From positions 16,768 through 80,767 of the forward strand of contig NZ_JAKILC010000022.1 of assembly GCF_023283845.1 (NCBI RefSeq): 64,000 bases of DNA, in the 5' to 3' direction. Numbering within the stretch: the first letter of the stretch is position 1; the number at the start of each line of letters is the position of its first letter. Both the position numbers and the translations under genes were made by a program. This document shows, piece by piece, positions 17,790-26,248 of this stretch. The DNA is from Shewanella marinintestina (lineage in GTDB: Bacteria > Pseudomonadota > Gammaproteobacteria > Enterobacterales > Shewanellaceae). The notes below the pieces were generated by a model. The model saw only the letters and a list, made by a program, of their open reading frames with translations, was not told the origin of the DNA and did no database searches.

Positions 17790-18839
17790 TCAAAATAGTA
17801 CCAGCTTCTCATGCAATAGATTAAATGTATCACTGTCTATACCTGCATCATATAACAACCTATCTAATTGCTCTGGCTGTAACTTACCCGCCTCAATTAA
17901 CATAGAGCATTCACTAATTAGATTAGCACGCCAAATCACGTCAGCAAGGCCCCCAGCAGGCTTGGTATCAACAACTGCAAGTCGACTAAGCTCTGATTCA
18001 AACAACGATGGTAGCTCCCAGTAACGGGCAAGTAAGGCGCTCAAACTTAAAGACTTAGTGGTCATAACCTGTCTAAACAAACTAGAACATGGCTGTTCAC
18101 CAGGTTCAGCCTGTTTAAAGGCTTCTAACAATAATTTAAAAATAGCTATCTTACCCACATCGTGCAGTAAGCCGAGTAGAAATGCACTATCAGGATCTTC
18201 GTCTGTTAACTCACTTGCGAGGTAAGCCACTTGCATTGAATGACGCCAAATTTGGCTACCAAAACGCCTAAAGTATATTGGTTTAACTTCAATAATCTTG
18301 CGCATCATAACGCTAGTGACAAAACGGCGGATCTGGTCTCTTCCCAGCTGAACCAATGCTAGTTGCAGGCTAGTGACTTCTTTATCACTGCGTTTAAATA
18401 ATGGTGAGTTGCACAGTTTAAGCACTTCGACACTTAATACAGGATCTTTCTCTATTAATGCCAATAGCGCTTTAGTATCACTACTTTCATCCGCAAGTTG
18501 CTTGTCTAATGCGGCAACCTGAGTTGGCATTTTAAGTACGCGCTCAGCAATTGCCTTAGGCGAGGCTAACGCAGCCTCTACGCGTCTAAAAACGCTTTTT
18601 TCAAGCTCATTAGCGGTACCGTTTAACTGTGTGCTTGGAAATAGTAAGCTATAAAACAATGCAGAGAGGTCGATAGCTACAACAGGATTATCAACTTTAG
18701 ATTGAGCTGCTACTGTTACACGGGGAGTTTCACTCGATATAGGCTGAAAATGCTCCATAGAGCCACTAAAACTCTTTGGCTTTTCTATTACCACCTGCTC
18801 TCTGATATTAAATAGTTTTCTGAACGCTTTACTGAACAA
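17790..18839 (-). CDS. HDOD domain protein
   Basis: A 349-residue protein with an HDOD domain at about residues 110-310. The HDOD family is an HD-like fold linked to signal transduction and cyclic-di-GMP or stress pathways. It has IEKDPVLSVEVLKLCNSPLF and then HSMQVAYLASELTDEDPDSAFLLGLLHDVGK, which keeps an intact His-Asp pair. The first 100 residues are variable and lack a signal peptide or membrane segment, so it is cytoplasmic. Function is unknown. The start chosen is TTG (18837-18839), which has only a weak ribosome binding site; a downstream ATG at residue 28 is the alternative. It is separated from gyrB by that gene's terminator, so it is a separate unit. Confidence 0.8.
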   Translation of the reverse strand: MFSKAFRKLFNIREQVVIEKPKSFSGSMEHFQPISSETPRVTVAAQSKVDNPVVAIDLSALFYSLLFPSTQLNGTANELEKSVFRRVEAALASPKAIAERVLKMPTQVAALDKQLADESSDTKALLALIEKDPVLSVEVLKLCNSPLFKRSDKEVTSLQLALVQLGRDQIRRFVTSVMMRKIIEVKPIYFRRFGSQIWRHSMQVAYLASELTDEDPDSAFLLGLLHDVGKIAIFKLLLEAFKQAEPGEQPCSSLFRQVMTTKSLSLSALLARYWELPSLFESELSRLAVVDTKPAGGLADVIWRANLISECSMLIEAGKLQPEQLDRLLYDAGIDSDTFNLLHEKLVLF

Positions 18840-18868
18840 TTTATTATGACCGGGTACTGGGTTGTTAA

Positions 18869-18899
18869 CAAAAAAATCGGTGCCTATAGCACCGATTTT
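18869..18899 (-). terminator. gyrB terminator
   Basis: The 8-bp stem ATCGGTGC/GCACCGAT is followed on the minus strand by a run of at least seven T. It lies about 34 bp after the gyrB stop. Confidence 0.85.
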
Positions 18900-18932
18900 A
18901 CTCTATCGTTAAGTTTACCTACAAAAATAAAC

Positions 18933-21350
18933 TTAAACGTCGAGGTTTGCCACATTAAGCGCATTAGCTTCAATAAAGTCGCGACGCGGCTCAACTTGAT
19001 CACCCATCAAACAAGTAAACAGCTGATCAGCTCCAATCGCATCTTCAATTGTTACTTGCAACATACGGCGAGATTCTGGATCCATTGTAGTTTCCCACAA
19101 TTGCTCAGGGTTCATTTCACCCAATCCTTTATAACGCTGGATGTATAAGCCACGCTTAGACTCGTTCATCAACCAATCTAATGCTTCGACGAAGCTCACG
19201 ACATCTTTAGTACGCTCACCACGTTGCACATAACCACCGTCTTCAATTAGGCCATTGATTTCAGCACCCATCTTAACGATGCGCTGGTAATCAGTAGACT
19301 GGAAGAAGTCGTATGAGAACATATAGTGGGTATCAATACCATGCTTACGAATCGTAATCTTAGGCAGATAAACTTGACGCTCAGGATCTAGAACTGGCTC
19401 AGCACTATATAAAATACCGCCAGTTTCTTTATCTATAAGATCAGCAACAAATACGTCAGCCCAAGCTTTAACTTGTGCTTCATCAGCTAACACTTCATTG
19501 GTAATAGCTGGATGATAAAGCATTAGATCAGTGATGTTGGTTGGGTAACGTTGCTCTAAACGAGCAATGATAGCTTCCACTTCACGATACTGATTAACCA
19601 AACGCTCTAATGGCTGACCAGACATGCCTGGTGCACCTTGCGATGGGTAGATATTGGCATTATCAAGTGCTTGAGTTGTTAAGTACTCTGTCAATGCAGG
19701 ATCATCTTTCAGATACTGCTCTTGCTTACCCTTTTTAACCTTATATAGCGGAGGCTGTGCGATATACACATAACCACGCTCAATAAGCTCAGGCATTTGA
19801 CGGAAGAAGAAGGTCAACAGCAATGTACGAATGTGCGAGCCGTCGACGTCAGCATCAGTCATGATAACGATGTTATGGTAACGAGTCTTATCTGGGTCGT
19901 ATTCGTCACGGCCAATACCACAACCTAGTGCAGTAATTAGCGTGGCAACTTCTTGAGAAGATAGCATCTTATCAAAACGTGCTTTTTCAACGTTTAAGAT
20001 CTTACCTTTTAGTGGCAGAATAGCTTGGTTCTTACGGTTACGTCCCTGCTTGGCGCTACCGCCAGCAGAGTCCCCTTCCACTATGTAAATTTCAGAAAGA
20101 CCAGGATCTTTCTCTTGGCAGTCAGCAAGTTTACCAGGCAAACCACCTAAATCTAATGCACCTTTACGGCGAGTCATTTCACGTGCTTTACGTGCGGCTT
20201 CACGAGCACGCGCAGCATCGATAATCTTACCAACAATCATCTTAGCTTCGTTTGGATGTTCCATTAGGTAATCACCCAATTGTTCACCCATTGTCTGCTC
20301 AACAGCTGACTTTACTTCACTTGAAACAAGCTTGTCTTTCGTCTGAGAACTGAACTTAGGATCTGGAACTTTAACAGAGATAACAGCAGTTAGACCTTCA
20401 CGTGCATCGTCACCCGTTGCACCAGTCTTACCTTTCTTGTTATAGCCTTCACGTTCCATGTAGTTGTTCAAGTTACGTGTCAACGCACCACGGAAGCCAG
20501 CTAAGTGGGTACCACCATCGCGCTGAGGAATGTTGTTAGTAAAACAGAAGATGTTTTCTTGGAAGCCATCGTTCCACTGCATAGCGACTTCAACAGTAAT
20601 ACCATCGTCACGCTCTTGGATAAAGTGAAACACTTCTTTGTTTACTGGTGTTTTATTAACGTTTAAGTAGTCAACAAATGCACTGATACCACCTTCATAC
20701 TTGAAGAATTCATCGCGGTTATCACGCTCATCAACTAAACGAATACCAACACCTGAGTTCAGGAAAGATAATTCACGAACACGTTTAGCTAAAATATCGA
20801 AGTGGAACAAGACATCAGAGAAAGTCTCTGCGCTTGGCCAAAAACGGATTTCAGTACCCGTCTTCGTTGCTTCGCCAATAGCAGTAATTGGCGCATCAGG
20901 TACACCATGAGTGTAAAACTGCTCATATACCTTGCCGTCACGACGAATAGTCATCTGCAGCTTAGAAGATAGCGCGTTTACAACTGACACACCAACACCG
21001 TGCAAACCGCCCGATACTTTATAAGAGTTATCATCGAATTTACCACCGGCGTGAAGTACGGTCATAATAACTTCAGCAGCAGAGATACCTTCCTCTTCGT
21101 GGATAGATACCGGAATACCACGACCGTCATCGCGAACCGATACAGAACCATCTGCATGGATTGTGATAATAACGTCGTTACAGTGGCCCGCTAACGCTTC
21201 ATCGATAGAGTTATCGACTACTTCGAATACCATGTGATGTAGACCTGTACCATCATCAGTATCACCAATGTACATGCCTGGTCTTTTACGTACCGCATCA
21301 AGGCCCTTTAGAACCTTAATACTCGAAGAATCATAACTATTCTCTGACAT
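18933..21350 (-). CDS. gyrB: DNA gyrase subunit B
   Basis: ATPase subunit of DNA gyrase, which introduces negative supercoils and is needed for replication. With the start at 21350 (MSENSYDSSS) it has 805 residues, against 804 in E. coli. A further in-frame start 24 bp upstream would overlap recF and adds unusual residues; GAGAGA before the chosen ATG supports 21350. GHKL motifs are VVDNSIDEALAGHC, DDGRGIPV and GGLHGVGVSVVNALS. Toprim motifs are EGDSAGG and DADVDGSHI. The C-terminal tail has QRYKGLGEMNPEQLWETTMDP. It is the last gene of dnaA-dnaN-recF-gyrB, 16 bp after recF. Confidence 0.97.
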   Translation of the reverse strand: MSENSYDSSSIKVLKGLDAVRKRPGMYIGDTDDGTGLHHMVFEVVDNSIDEALAGHCNDVIITIHADGSVSVRDDGRGIPVSIHEEEGISAAEVIMTVLHAGGKFDDNSYKVSGGLHGVGVSVVNALSSKLQMTIRRDGKVYEQFYTHGVPDAPITAIGEATKTGTEIRFWPSAETFSDVLFHFDILAKRVRELSFLNSGVGIRLVDERDNRDEFFKYEGGISAFVDYLNVNKTPVNKEVFHFIQERDDGITVEVAMQWNDGFQENIFCFTNNIPQRDGGTHLAGFRGALTRNLNNYMEREGYNKKGKTGATGDDAREGLTAVISVKVPDPKFSSQTKDKLVSSEVKSAVEQTMGEQLGDYLMEHPNEAKMIVGKIIDAARAREAARKAREMTRRKGALDLGGLPGKLADCQEKDPGLSEIYIVEGDSAGGSAKQGRNRKNQAILPLKGKILNVEKARFDKMLSSQEVATLITALGCGIGRDEYDPDKTRYHNIVIMTDADVDGSHIRTLLLTFFFRQMPELIERGYVYIAQPPLYKVKKGKQEQYLKDDPALTEYLTTQALDNANIYPSQGAPGMSGQPLERLVNQYREVEAIIARLEQRYPTNITDLMLYHPAITNEVLADEAQVKAWADVFVADLIDKETGGILYSAEPVLDPERQVYLPKITIRKHGIDTHYMFSYDFFQSTDYQRIVKMGAEINGLIEDGGYVQRGERTKDVVSFVEALDWLMNESKRGLYIQRYKGLGEMNPEQLWETTMDPESRRMLQVTIEDAIGADQLFTCLMGDQVEPRRDFIEANALNVANLDV

Positions 21351-21366
21351 ATTATTCTCTCGTCGG

Positions 21367-22449
21367 TTATTCAATTACCGTTACACAACCGTGTTCCACA
21401 TGGAACATCTTACTTGGCGGCGTGATTAACGAATCCACTATCGCTGCAGGCTCAATAGCCGTGACAAAAACTTGTGCCCCGGTATCAGCTAATTGCTGTA
21501 ACAATAGTTTTCTATGCTTTGCATCCAATTCCGATGGAAGGTCATCCACCAGATAAATACTTTTTTTATCTATTTGTTGTTTTAGCAACTTTCCCTGTGC
21601 AATGCGTAATGCACAGACTAATAATTTCAGCTGACCACGAGATAAAGCGTCTTGTGCCGGTAGGGTTCCTACCCGCAAACGTAAATCGGCTTTATGTGGC
21701 CCACTGACGGTATAGCCTGTGGCTAAATCTCTAGGATATTGCGTCTCGAGTAGCTGTGCATACTCGGTTTTAGCATCCCATCCTCGGGTAAAAGAAACCT
21801 TAACATCAACCTGAGGTAAAAACTCTCCGATTATACCCTTAAGTAGCTCATTTAACGAGTCTACATATTGCTTTCTTATGTCAGTTACCAGTTCAGCATA
21901 GCGAATAAATTCTTTATCCCAGAATTGTATTGAACTATAGGGTGAACCATCTCTTAGTAGCTGATTTCGCTGTTTTAAAATTCGGCGAACATTGACCCAA
22001 GCGGCATAAAAGCGTGGATCAGAATGAAATGCCCCCCAATCAATAAACTGCCGTCTTGATTTTGGCCCTTCAAAAAGTAAAGAAAAGCTTTCAGGGGTGA
22101 TCACCTGAATAGGTAAAGTTTCAGCTAATGTCGATAAACGTTTTACTTTATCACCATTAATTTTAACTTCAATATCACCACTTCTAAAACGACGTAAGCC
22201 AATTTTGCTCAGCTCTTCTCCGCTTTGCATATTAGCAAATAGCGTTAAAGCATCTGAGTCATTATTGATAACCCTTTGCGATAAATGACTGCGAAAAGAA
22301 CGTCCCATACCAAGAAAGTAAATAGCTTCTAAGATACTGGTCTTGCCACTACCGTTGTGGCCATAAATAAGATTTAAACCATCACTCGGCTCTAGTTTGG
22401 CAGAGGTTATATTGCGAAAAGATTCAATATGAAGACGGTTAAGACTCAT
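21367..22449 (-). CDS. recF: DNA replication and repair protein RecF
   Basis: RecF is an SMC-like ATPase that helps load RecA at gaps. The protein has 360 residues (E. coli 357). Walker A is GHNGSGKT at 30-37, the ABC signature is LSRGQLKLLVCALR near 270 and Walker B is IYLVDDLPSELD near 301. The C-terminus reads SKMFHVEHG, corresponding to SKMFTVEKG in E. coli; the DNA encoding it contains a parS-like palindrome (21392-21407). The gene lies between dnaN and gyrB, as is usual. Confidence 0.96.
   Translation of the reverse strand: MSLNRLHIESFRNITSAKLEPSDGLNLIYGHNGSGKTSILEAIYFLGMGRSFRSHLSQRVINNDSDALTLFANMQSGEELSKIGLRRFRSGDIEVKINGDKVKRLSTLAETLPIQVITPESFSLLFEGPKSRRQFIDWGAFHSDPRFYAAWVNVRRILKQRNQLLRDGSPYSSIQFWDKEFIRYAELVTDIRKQYVDSLNELLKGIIGEFLPQVDVKVSFTRGWDAKTEYAQLLETQYPRDLATGYTVSGPHKADLRLRVGTLPAQDALSRGQLKLLVCALRIAQGKLLKQQIDKKSIYLVDDLPSELDAKHRKLLLQQLADTGAQVFVTAIEPAAIVDSLITPPSKMFHVEHGCVTVIE
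21392..21407. promoter_or_regulatory. parS: parS-like site 4 inside recF
   Basis: TGTTCCACATGGAACA differs from the perfect palindromic parS sites by a single central base (CACATG for CACGTG). It encodes MFHVEH of RecF on the minus strand. Confidence 0.7.
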
Positions 22450-22497
22450 TAATAACCTTATGACTGCGAGGGGGAAAAGCTAAGGGGAGTAATACAA

Positions 22498-22536
22498 TTA
22501 ACCAGATAAAGACATTAGAGTCGTTTATCTGGTTAA
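22498..22536. other. Long inverted repeat between dnaN and recF
   Basis: Perfect 13-bp arms, TTAACCAGATAAA and TTTATCTGGTTAA, flank a 13-bp loop. There is no T tract in either direction, so it is more likely an mRNA processing or stabilising stem, or an operator, than a terminator. It lies in the 116-bp gap between dnaN and recF on the minus strand. Confidence 0.6.
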
Positions 22537-22565
22537 CCATATACGAAGATATAACAGCGTAAGTA

Positions 22566-23666
22566 CTACAAACGCATTGGCATAACAACATACATAGAAT
22601 CTTGTTCTATGTGATTGTCGATTAATGCACTTGAGTTACCATCAATCAAGGTAATACGCACATCATCAGAAGGCAGGTTATTCAATACGTCGAGTAAATA
22701 ACTAACGTTAAAACCAATCTCTAATGGTGTGTTTTCATATTCAACATCTAAGATCTCTTCCGCCTCTTCCTGTTCAGGGTTATTAGCAGTGATCTTAATT
22801 AAATTGTTTTCCAGCTGGACACGTACACCACGGAACTTCTCATTCGACAGAATAGAAGCACGCAGTAATGCTTGCTTTAGCTGTAGTCGGCTGGCTATCA
22901 CTATCTTGTCGCCACCTTTGGGTAGCACTCGACGGTAATCAGGAAAACGACCATCAACCAACTTACTGGTAAATACCGCTGTAGCAGTTGTCGCTCTAAT
23001 CGCATTGTCACCAATTGCAATCGTTACGTCTAGATCGTCAGCTTCAAATGAACGCATTAGTTCTAGCACACCTTTACGCGGCACAATCACTTGCTTTTCA
23101 GGCAACGTAGCTTCGATTTGGCGATGGCTTAATGCCAAACGATGACCATCCGTAGCGATTGCACGCAGTACATTACCTTCAGTTTCAAGTAACAAACCAT
23201 TTAAGTAGTAACGTACGTCTTGGTTAGCCATAGAGAACTGCGTTGAATCAATCAACGACTTCATCGTACCTTGCTTGAGCGTAAACTCAATTTCCGCTTC
23301 AAATGCTTCTACATTTGGATATTCTTCAGCAGGCAAAGTCGCTAATGTAAAACGACTACGACCTGAGCGTAATAATAAGCGGTTTTCTTGCTGCTCAACC
23401 TTAAGCTCAACCTGATCGGGTAAAGACTTAACAATATCCAAAAACTTCTTCGCAGGAACTGTTGTACGACCTTCAACGATGTTGCCTTCAAGTTGTACTT
23501 CACCGACTAATTCAACTTCTAAATCAGTACCGGTCAACTTAAGTGAGTGATTACTCACTTCAACTAAAAGGTTTGCCAGGATTGGCAAGTTGTGACGTCT
23601 TTCTACCGCACCACTAACAAGTTGTAACGGTTTTAGTAAGGCGTCCCTATCAATTGAAAATTTCAT
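22566..23666 (-). CDS. dnaN: DNA polymerase III beta subunit (sliding clamp)
   Basis: DnaN forms the dimeric ring clamp that tethers DNA polymerase III and other enzymes to DNA. It has 366 residues, the same as E. coli. It opens with MKFSIDRDALLKPLQLVSGAVERR and ends with the conserved MYVVMPMRL that forms part of the clamp-binding pocket. Three repeated clamp folds are evident from the spacing of conserved motifs (TVPAKKFLDIVK, NQDVRYYLNGLL, FPDYRRVLP). It starts 19 bp after the dnaA stop, in the dnaA operon. Confidence 0.97.
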   Translation of the reverse strand: MKFSIDRDALLKPLQLVSGAVERRHNLPILANLLVEVSNHSLKLTGTDLEVELVGEVQLEGNIVEGRTTVPAKKFLDIVKSLPDQVELKVEQQENRLLLRSGRSRFTLATLPAEEYPNVEAFEAEIEFTLKQGTMKSLIDSTQFSMANQDVRYYLNGLLLETEGNVLRAIATDGHRLALSHRQIEATLPEKQVIVPRKGVLELMRSFEADDLDVTIAIGDNAIRATTATAVFTSKLVDGRFPDYRRVLPKGGDKIVIASRLQLKQALLRASILSNEKFRGVRVQLENNLIKITANNPEQEEAEEILDVEYENTPLEIGFNVSYLLDVLNNLPSDDVRITLIDGNSSALIDNHIEQDSMYVVMPMRL

Positions 23667-23685
23667 TGGTTCAATATCCCTGATA

Positions 23686-25071
23686 TTAAGAAGATAAAGT
23701 TCTTATCAAGTTAGCATAATCTTCTTTAATGTCATGACTTTCTTCACGCAACTGCGCAATTTTACGACAAGCGTGTAATACAGTTGTGTGGTCACGACCA
23801 CCAAATGCATCACCAATTTCAGGTAAGCTTTGGTTAGTTAACTCTTTAGATAACGCCATTGCCATCTGTCTTGGTCGTGCCACACTACGTGAACGACGCT
23901 TAGATAACATGTCAGCCATCTTAATCTTGTAATATTCTGCGACTGTTTTTTGAATATTATCGATAGTAACTAACTTCTCTTGTAGAGCCAGTAAGTCACG
24001 TAGTGCTTCACGCACAAAGTCGATAGTAATCGGACGACCAGTAAAGTTAGCGTTGGCAATAACACGATTCAATGCCCCTTCAAGCTCACGTACGTTTGAA
24101 CGTAAACGCTTAGCAATAAAGAAAGCCACTTCATCAGGTAAGTTAATGCCACTCTCTTGTGCTTTTCGCATCAAGATCGCCACACGGGTTTCTAACTCTG
24201 GTGGCTCAATAGCAACCGTTAGACCCCAGCCAAAACGCGATTTAAGACGATCTTCTACACCATCGATCTCTTTCGGGTATTTATCCGACGTCAAAATGAT
24301 CTGGTGATTACCTTCTAACAATGCGTTAAAGGTATGGAAGAACTCTTCTTGAGATCTATCTTTGTTAGCGAAGAATTGGATGTCATCAATAAAGAGAGCA
24401 TCAACGCTACGGTAGTAACGCTTAAACTCTTCGATAGCGTTATTTTGTAACGCCTTAACCATGTCTTGCACAAAACGCTCAGAATGCATGTAAACCACTT
24501 TTGCATCTGGCTTATTTTTAATAATTCCATTACCAACAGCATGCAATAGGTGAGTCTTACCTAGACCCGTGCCGCCATAAAGGAACAACGGGTTATAAGC
24601 ACCACCAGGATTTTCAGCCACCTGCAAAGCAGCCGCTTTACCTAATTGGTTTGATTTACCTTCAACAAAGTTATCAAACTGGTAAGTCGGATTAATGTTA
24701 CTGCGATGATTAGCATTAGCCATTGGCTCTGCGTGCGGAGTATTAAAAGAAGGTTTAGCGACTTCTCTACTAGCAGGTCTGCTAGTTCTTACTGCAGCAG
24801 TGGCCTGAACAACTGGTTTAGCCGACGGACGGCTACCAATATCAAAACGCAAACTTGGCGCATCGTTACCCATTTGTTCAGTAAAAAATTGGTTGATGAT
24901 ATTTAGGTATTTATCCCTAACCCAATCCAACACAAAACGATTAGGCGCATAGATGACGAGCGTATCGCCTTCCATTTCTGCTTGTAACGGTCTTATCCAC
25001 ATACTGAATTGCTGAGCAGAAAGCTCATCTTGCAGCCTTGCGATACATTGTTGCCAAAGTGAAACCGCCAC
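23686..25071 (-). CDS. dnaA: Chromosomal replication initiator DnaA
   Basis: DnaA binds 9-bp boxes at oriC, opens the AT-rich unwinding element and loads the helicase. It has 461 residues (E. coli 467). Domain I is LWQQCIARLQDELSAQQFSMWIRPL, domain II is a variable linker (about 85-130), and domain III carries Walker A GGTGLGKTHLLHA near 166 and Walker B ALFIDDIQFF near 230. Domain IV has the signature GGRDHTTVLHACRKI near 425. The start codon is GTG (25069-25071). The upstream region holds GATC sites and DnaA boxes, which suggests autoregulation and sequestration as in E. coli. oriC is about 8.4 kb away at 33.4 kb, not beside dnaA. Confidence 0.97.
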   Translation of the reverse strand: MAVSLWQQCIARLQDELSAQQFSMWIRPLQAEMEGDTLVIYAPNRFVLDWVRDKYLNIINQFFTEQMGNDAPSLRFDIGSRPSAKPVVQATAAVRTSRPASREVAKPSFNTPHAEPMANANHRSNINPTYQFDNFVEGKSNQLGKAAALQVAENPGGAYNPLFLYGGTGLGKTHLLHAVGNGIIKNKPDAKVVYMHSERFVQDMVKALQNNAIEEFKRYYRSVDALFIDDIQFFANKDRSQEEFFHTFNALLEGNHQIILTSDKYPKEIDGVEDRLKSRFGWGLTVAIEPPELETRVAILMRKAQESGINLPDEVAFFIAKRLRSNVRELEGALNRVIANANFTGRPITIDFVREALRDLLALQEKLVTIDNIQKTVAEYYKIKMADMLSKRRSRSVARPRQMAMALSKELTNQSLPEIGDAFGGRDHTTVLHACRKIAQLREESHDIKEDYANLIRTLSS

Positions 25072-25074
25072 TAG

Positions 25075-25339
25075 TTATCCCCAAAAGATCATACAAAAGA
25101 GGCCTATTCTATAATGAGATCACGCTGATCGCTATCCTTTAAATAGATTTATCCCCAGATAGATCAACTATTCATTAAGATCACGATCTTAAAAGATCCA
25201 TTGCGATCAAAAAATATCAATTTCACAGCAAATCCAGCTTTATAAAGCGATCCAGTTCGATCTATAATAAATAGCTTTCGATCTGCTATTTGATCTACAA
25301 AACCACAAGATGTAGTGGTAACTCACAGAGTTATCCACA
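25075..25339. promoter_or_regulatory. dnaA control region with DnaA boxes and dense GATC sites
   Basis: In the 444-bp dnaA-rpmH gap (25072-25515), 12 GATC sites fall within about 200 bp (25087-25300). There is one perfect DnaA box, TTATCCACA, at 25331-25339, and two one-mismatch boxes, TTATCCCCA, at 25075-25083 and 25149-25157. This fits DnaA autorepression and SeqA/Dam sequestration of the dnaA promoter. The rest of the gap holds the rpmH promoter; no gene is seen. Confidence 0.75.
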
Positions 25340-25515
25340 CATTATAGTGGAGTAAAACAGTCGAAGTATTTCCTGAGGAACTAATATTTAATCACTTGCA
25401 CTGATTGATAGTTGACGTGCATAACTAAAGTGATTACAATTCGGCCTCTTTTTTGCCCTTAGTTCTATTTTATAGGATTTAAGGATTATTAACCTAACAA
25501 AGACGGATTGCCATA

Positions 25516-25653
25516 ATGAGTAAACGTACTTTTCAACCTAGCAACCTGAAGCGCAAGCGTTCTCACGGCTTCCGCGCTCGTATGGCTACTGTAGGTGGCC
25601 GTAAGGTCATCGCACGTCGCCGTGCTAAAGGTCGCGCTCGTCTTTCTGCGTAA
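25516..25653 (+). CDS. rpmH: 50S ribosomal protein L34
   Basis: A 45-residue, very basic ribosomal protein: [20 protein letters not shown] at the N-terminus, then [20 protein letters not shown] at the C-terminus. It is the usual first gene of the rpmH-rnpA-yidD-yidC-mnmE cluster, divergent from dnaA. The start is ATG; the stop is TAA at 25651. It is 8 bp from rnpA. Confidence 0.97.
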
Positions 25654-25661
25654 TCGTAGAA

Positions 25662-26024
25662 ATGCAAGTGACTAGCTATACCTTTACGCGGGAGTTACGT
25701 TTGTTAACTCCCGCGCAATTTAAATCTGTATTTACCAAACCTATCAAAGCGTCCTCCGCTGAAATAACCTTACTTGCAATTCCTAATTCTGAACAACATC
25801 CTCGTTTAGGACTAACTGTTGCCAAGCGTTATGTCAAAAAAGCAAATCAACGTAACCGTATTAAACGTGTCATTAGAGATAATTTCCGTTTACACCAGCA
25901 TGATCTACCCGCTGTGGATATCGTTGTACTTGTCAGAAATGGCGTGCTTGATATGGAAAACGCAGAACTTAAAAACTTAGTAGAAAAGCTATGGCGAAAA
26001 CTCTCTCGCCGTTACAATGGCTAG
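25662..26024 (+). CDS. rnpA: Ribonuclease P protein component
   Basis: RnpA is the protein cofactor of RNase P, which removes tRNA 5' leaders together with the M1 RNA (not in this window). It has 120 residues, rich in Arg and Lys. The RNR signature RYVKKANQRNRIKRVIRDNFR is near residue 57. Its 3' end overlaps the yidD start by 34 bp, a common arrangement that couples translation. Confidence 0.95.
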   Translation: MQVTSYTFTRELRLLTPAQFKSVFTKPIKASSAEITLLAIPNSEQHPRLGLTVAKRYVKKANQRNRIKRVIRDNFRLHQHDLPAVDIVVLVRNGVLDMENAELKNLVEKLWRKLSRRYNG

Positions 26025-26245
26025 CAACTACGATTATTCGTGGTTACCAACTACTCATAAGCCCCATGCTGGGGCCTCGTTGTCGCTTTAATCCAACGTG
26101 TTCACATTACGCAATCGAAGCAATTCGTTTGCATGGAGTGGTGAAAGGGTGTTGGTTTGCAGCAAAACGCATATTAAGATGTCACCCTTTACATCCGGGC
26201 GGTGAAGACCCCGTCCCTAACAAAAAACATAGGTGCGATAAATAG
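25991..26245 (+). CDS. yidD: Membrane protein insertion efficiency factor YidD
   Basis: YidD is a small protein (84 residues) that aids YidC-dependent membrane insertion. It has the family motifs GYQLLISPMLGPRCRFNPTC (residues 18-37) with SHYAIEAI following, and RCHPLHPGGEDPVP near the end, including the three characteristic cysteines. The ATG lies inside the end of rnpA in another frame. It is 3 bp before yidC and clearly co-transcribed. Confidence 0.93.
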   Translation: MAKTLSPLQWLATTIIRGYQLLISPMLGPRCRFNPTCSHYAIEAIRLHGVVKGCWFAAKRILRCHPLHPGGEDPVPNKKHRCDK

Positions 26246-26248
26246 GTT

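Noticed and set aside
18846..19148. 100-codon frame on the plus strand over the gyrB end and terminator
   Set aside because: It overlaps the conserved gyrB C-terminus and the terminator hairpin; no family resemblance.
25991..26024. rnpA-yidD overlap as a possible frameshift
   Set aside because: Both proteins are full length with conserved ends; the overlap is the normal arrangement of this cluster.
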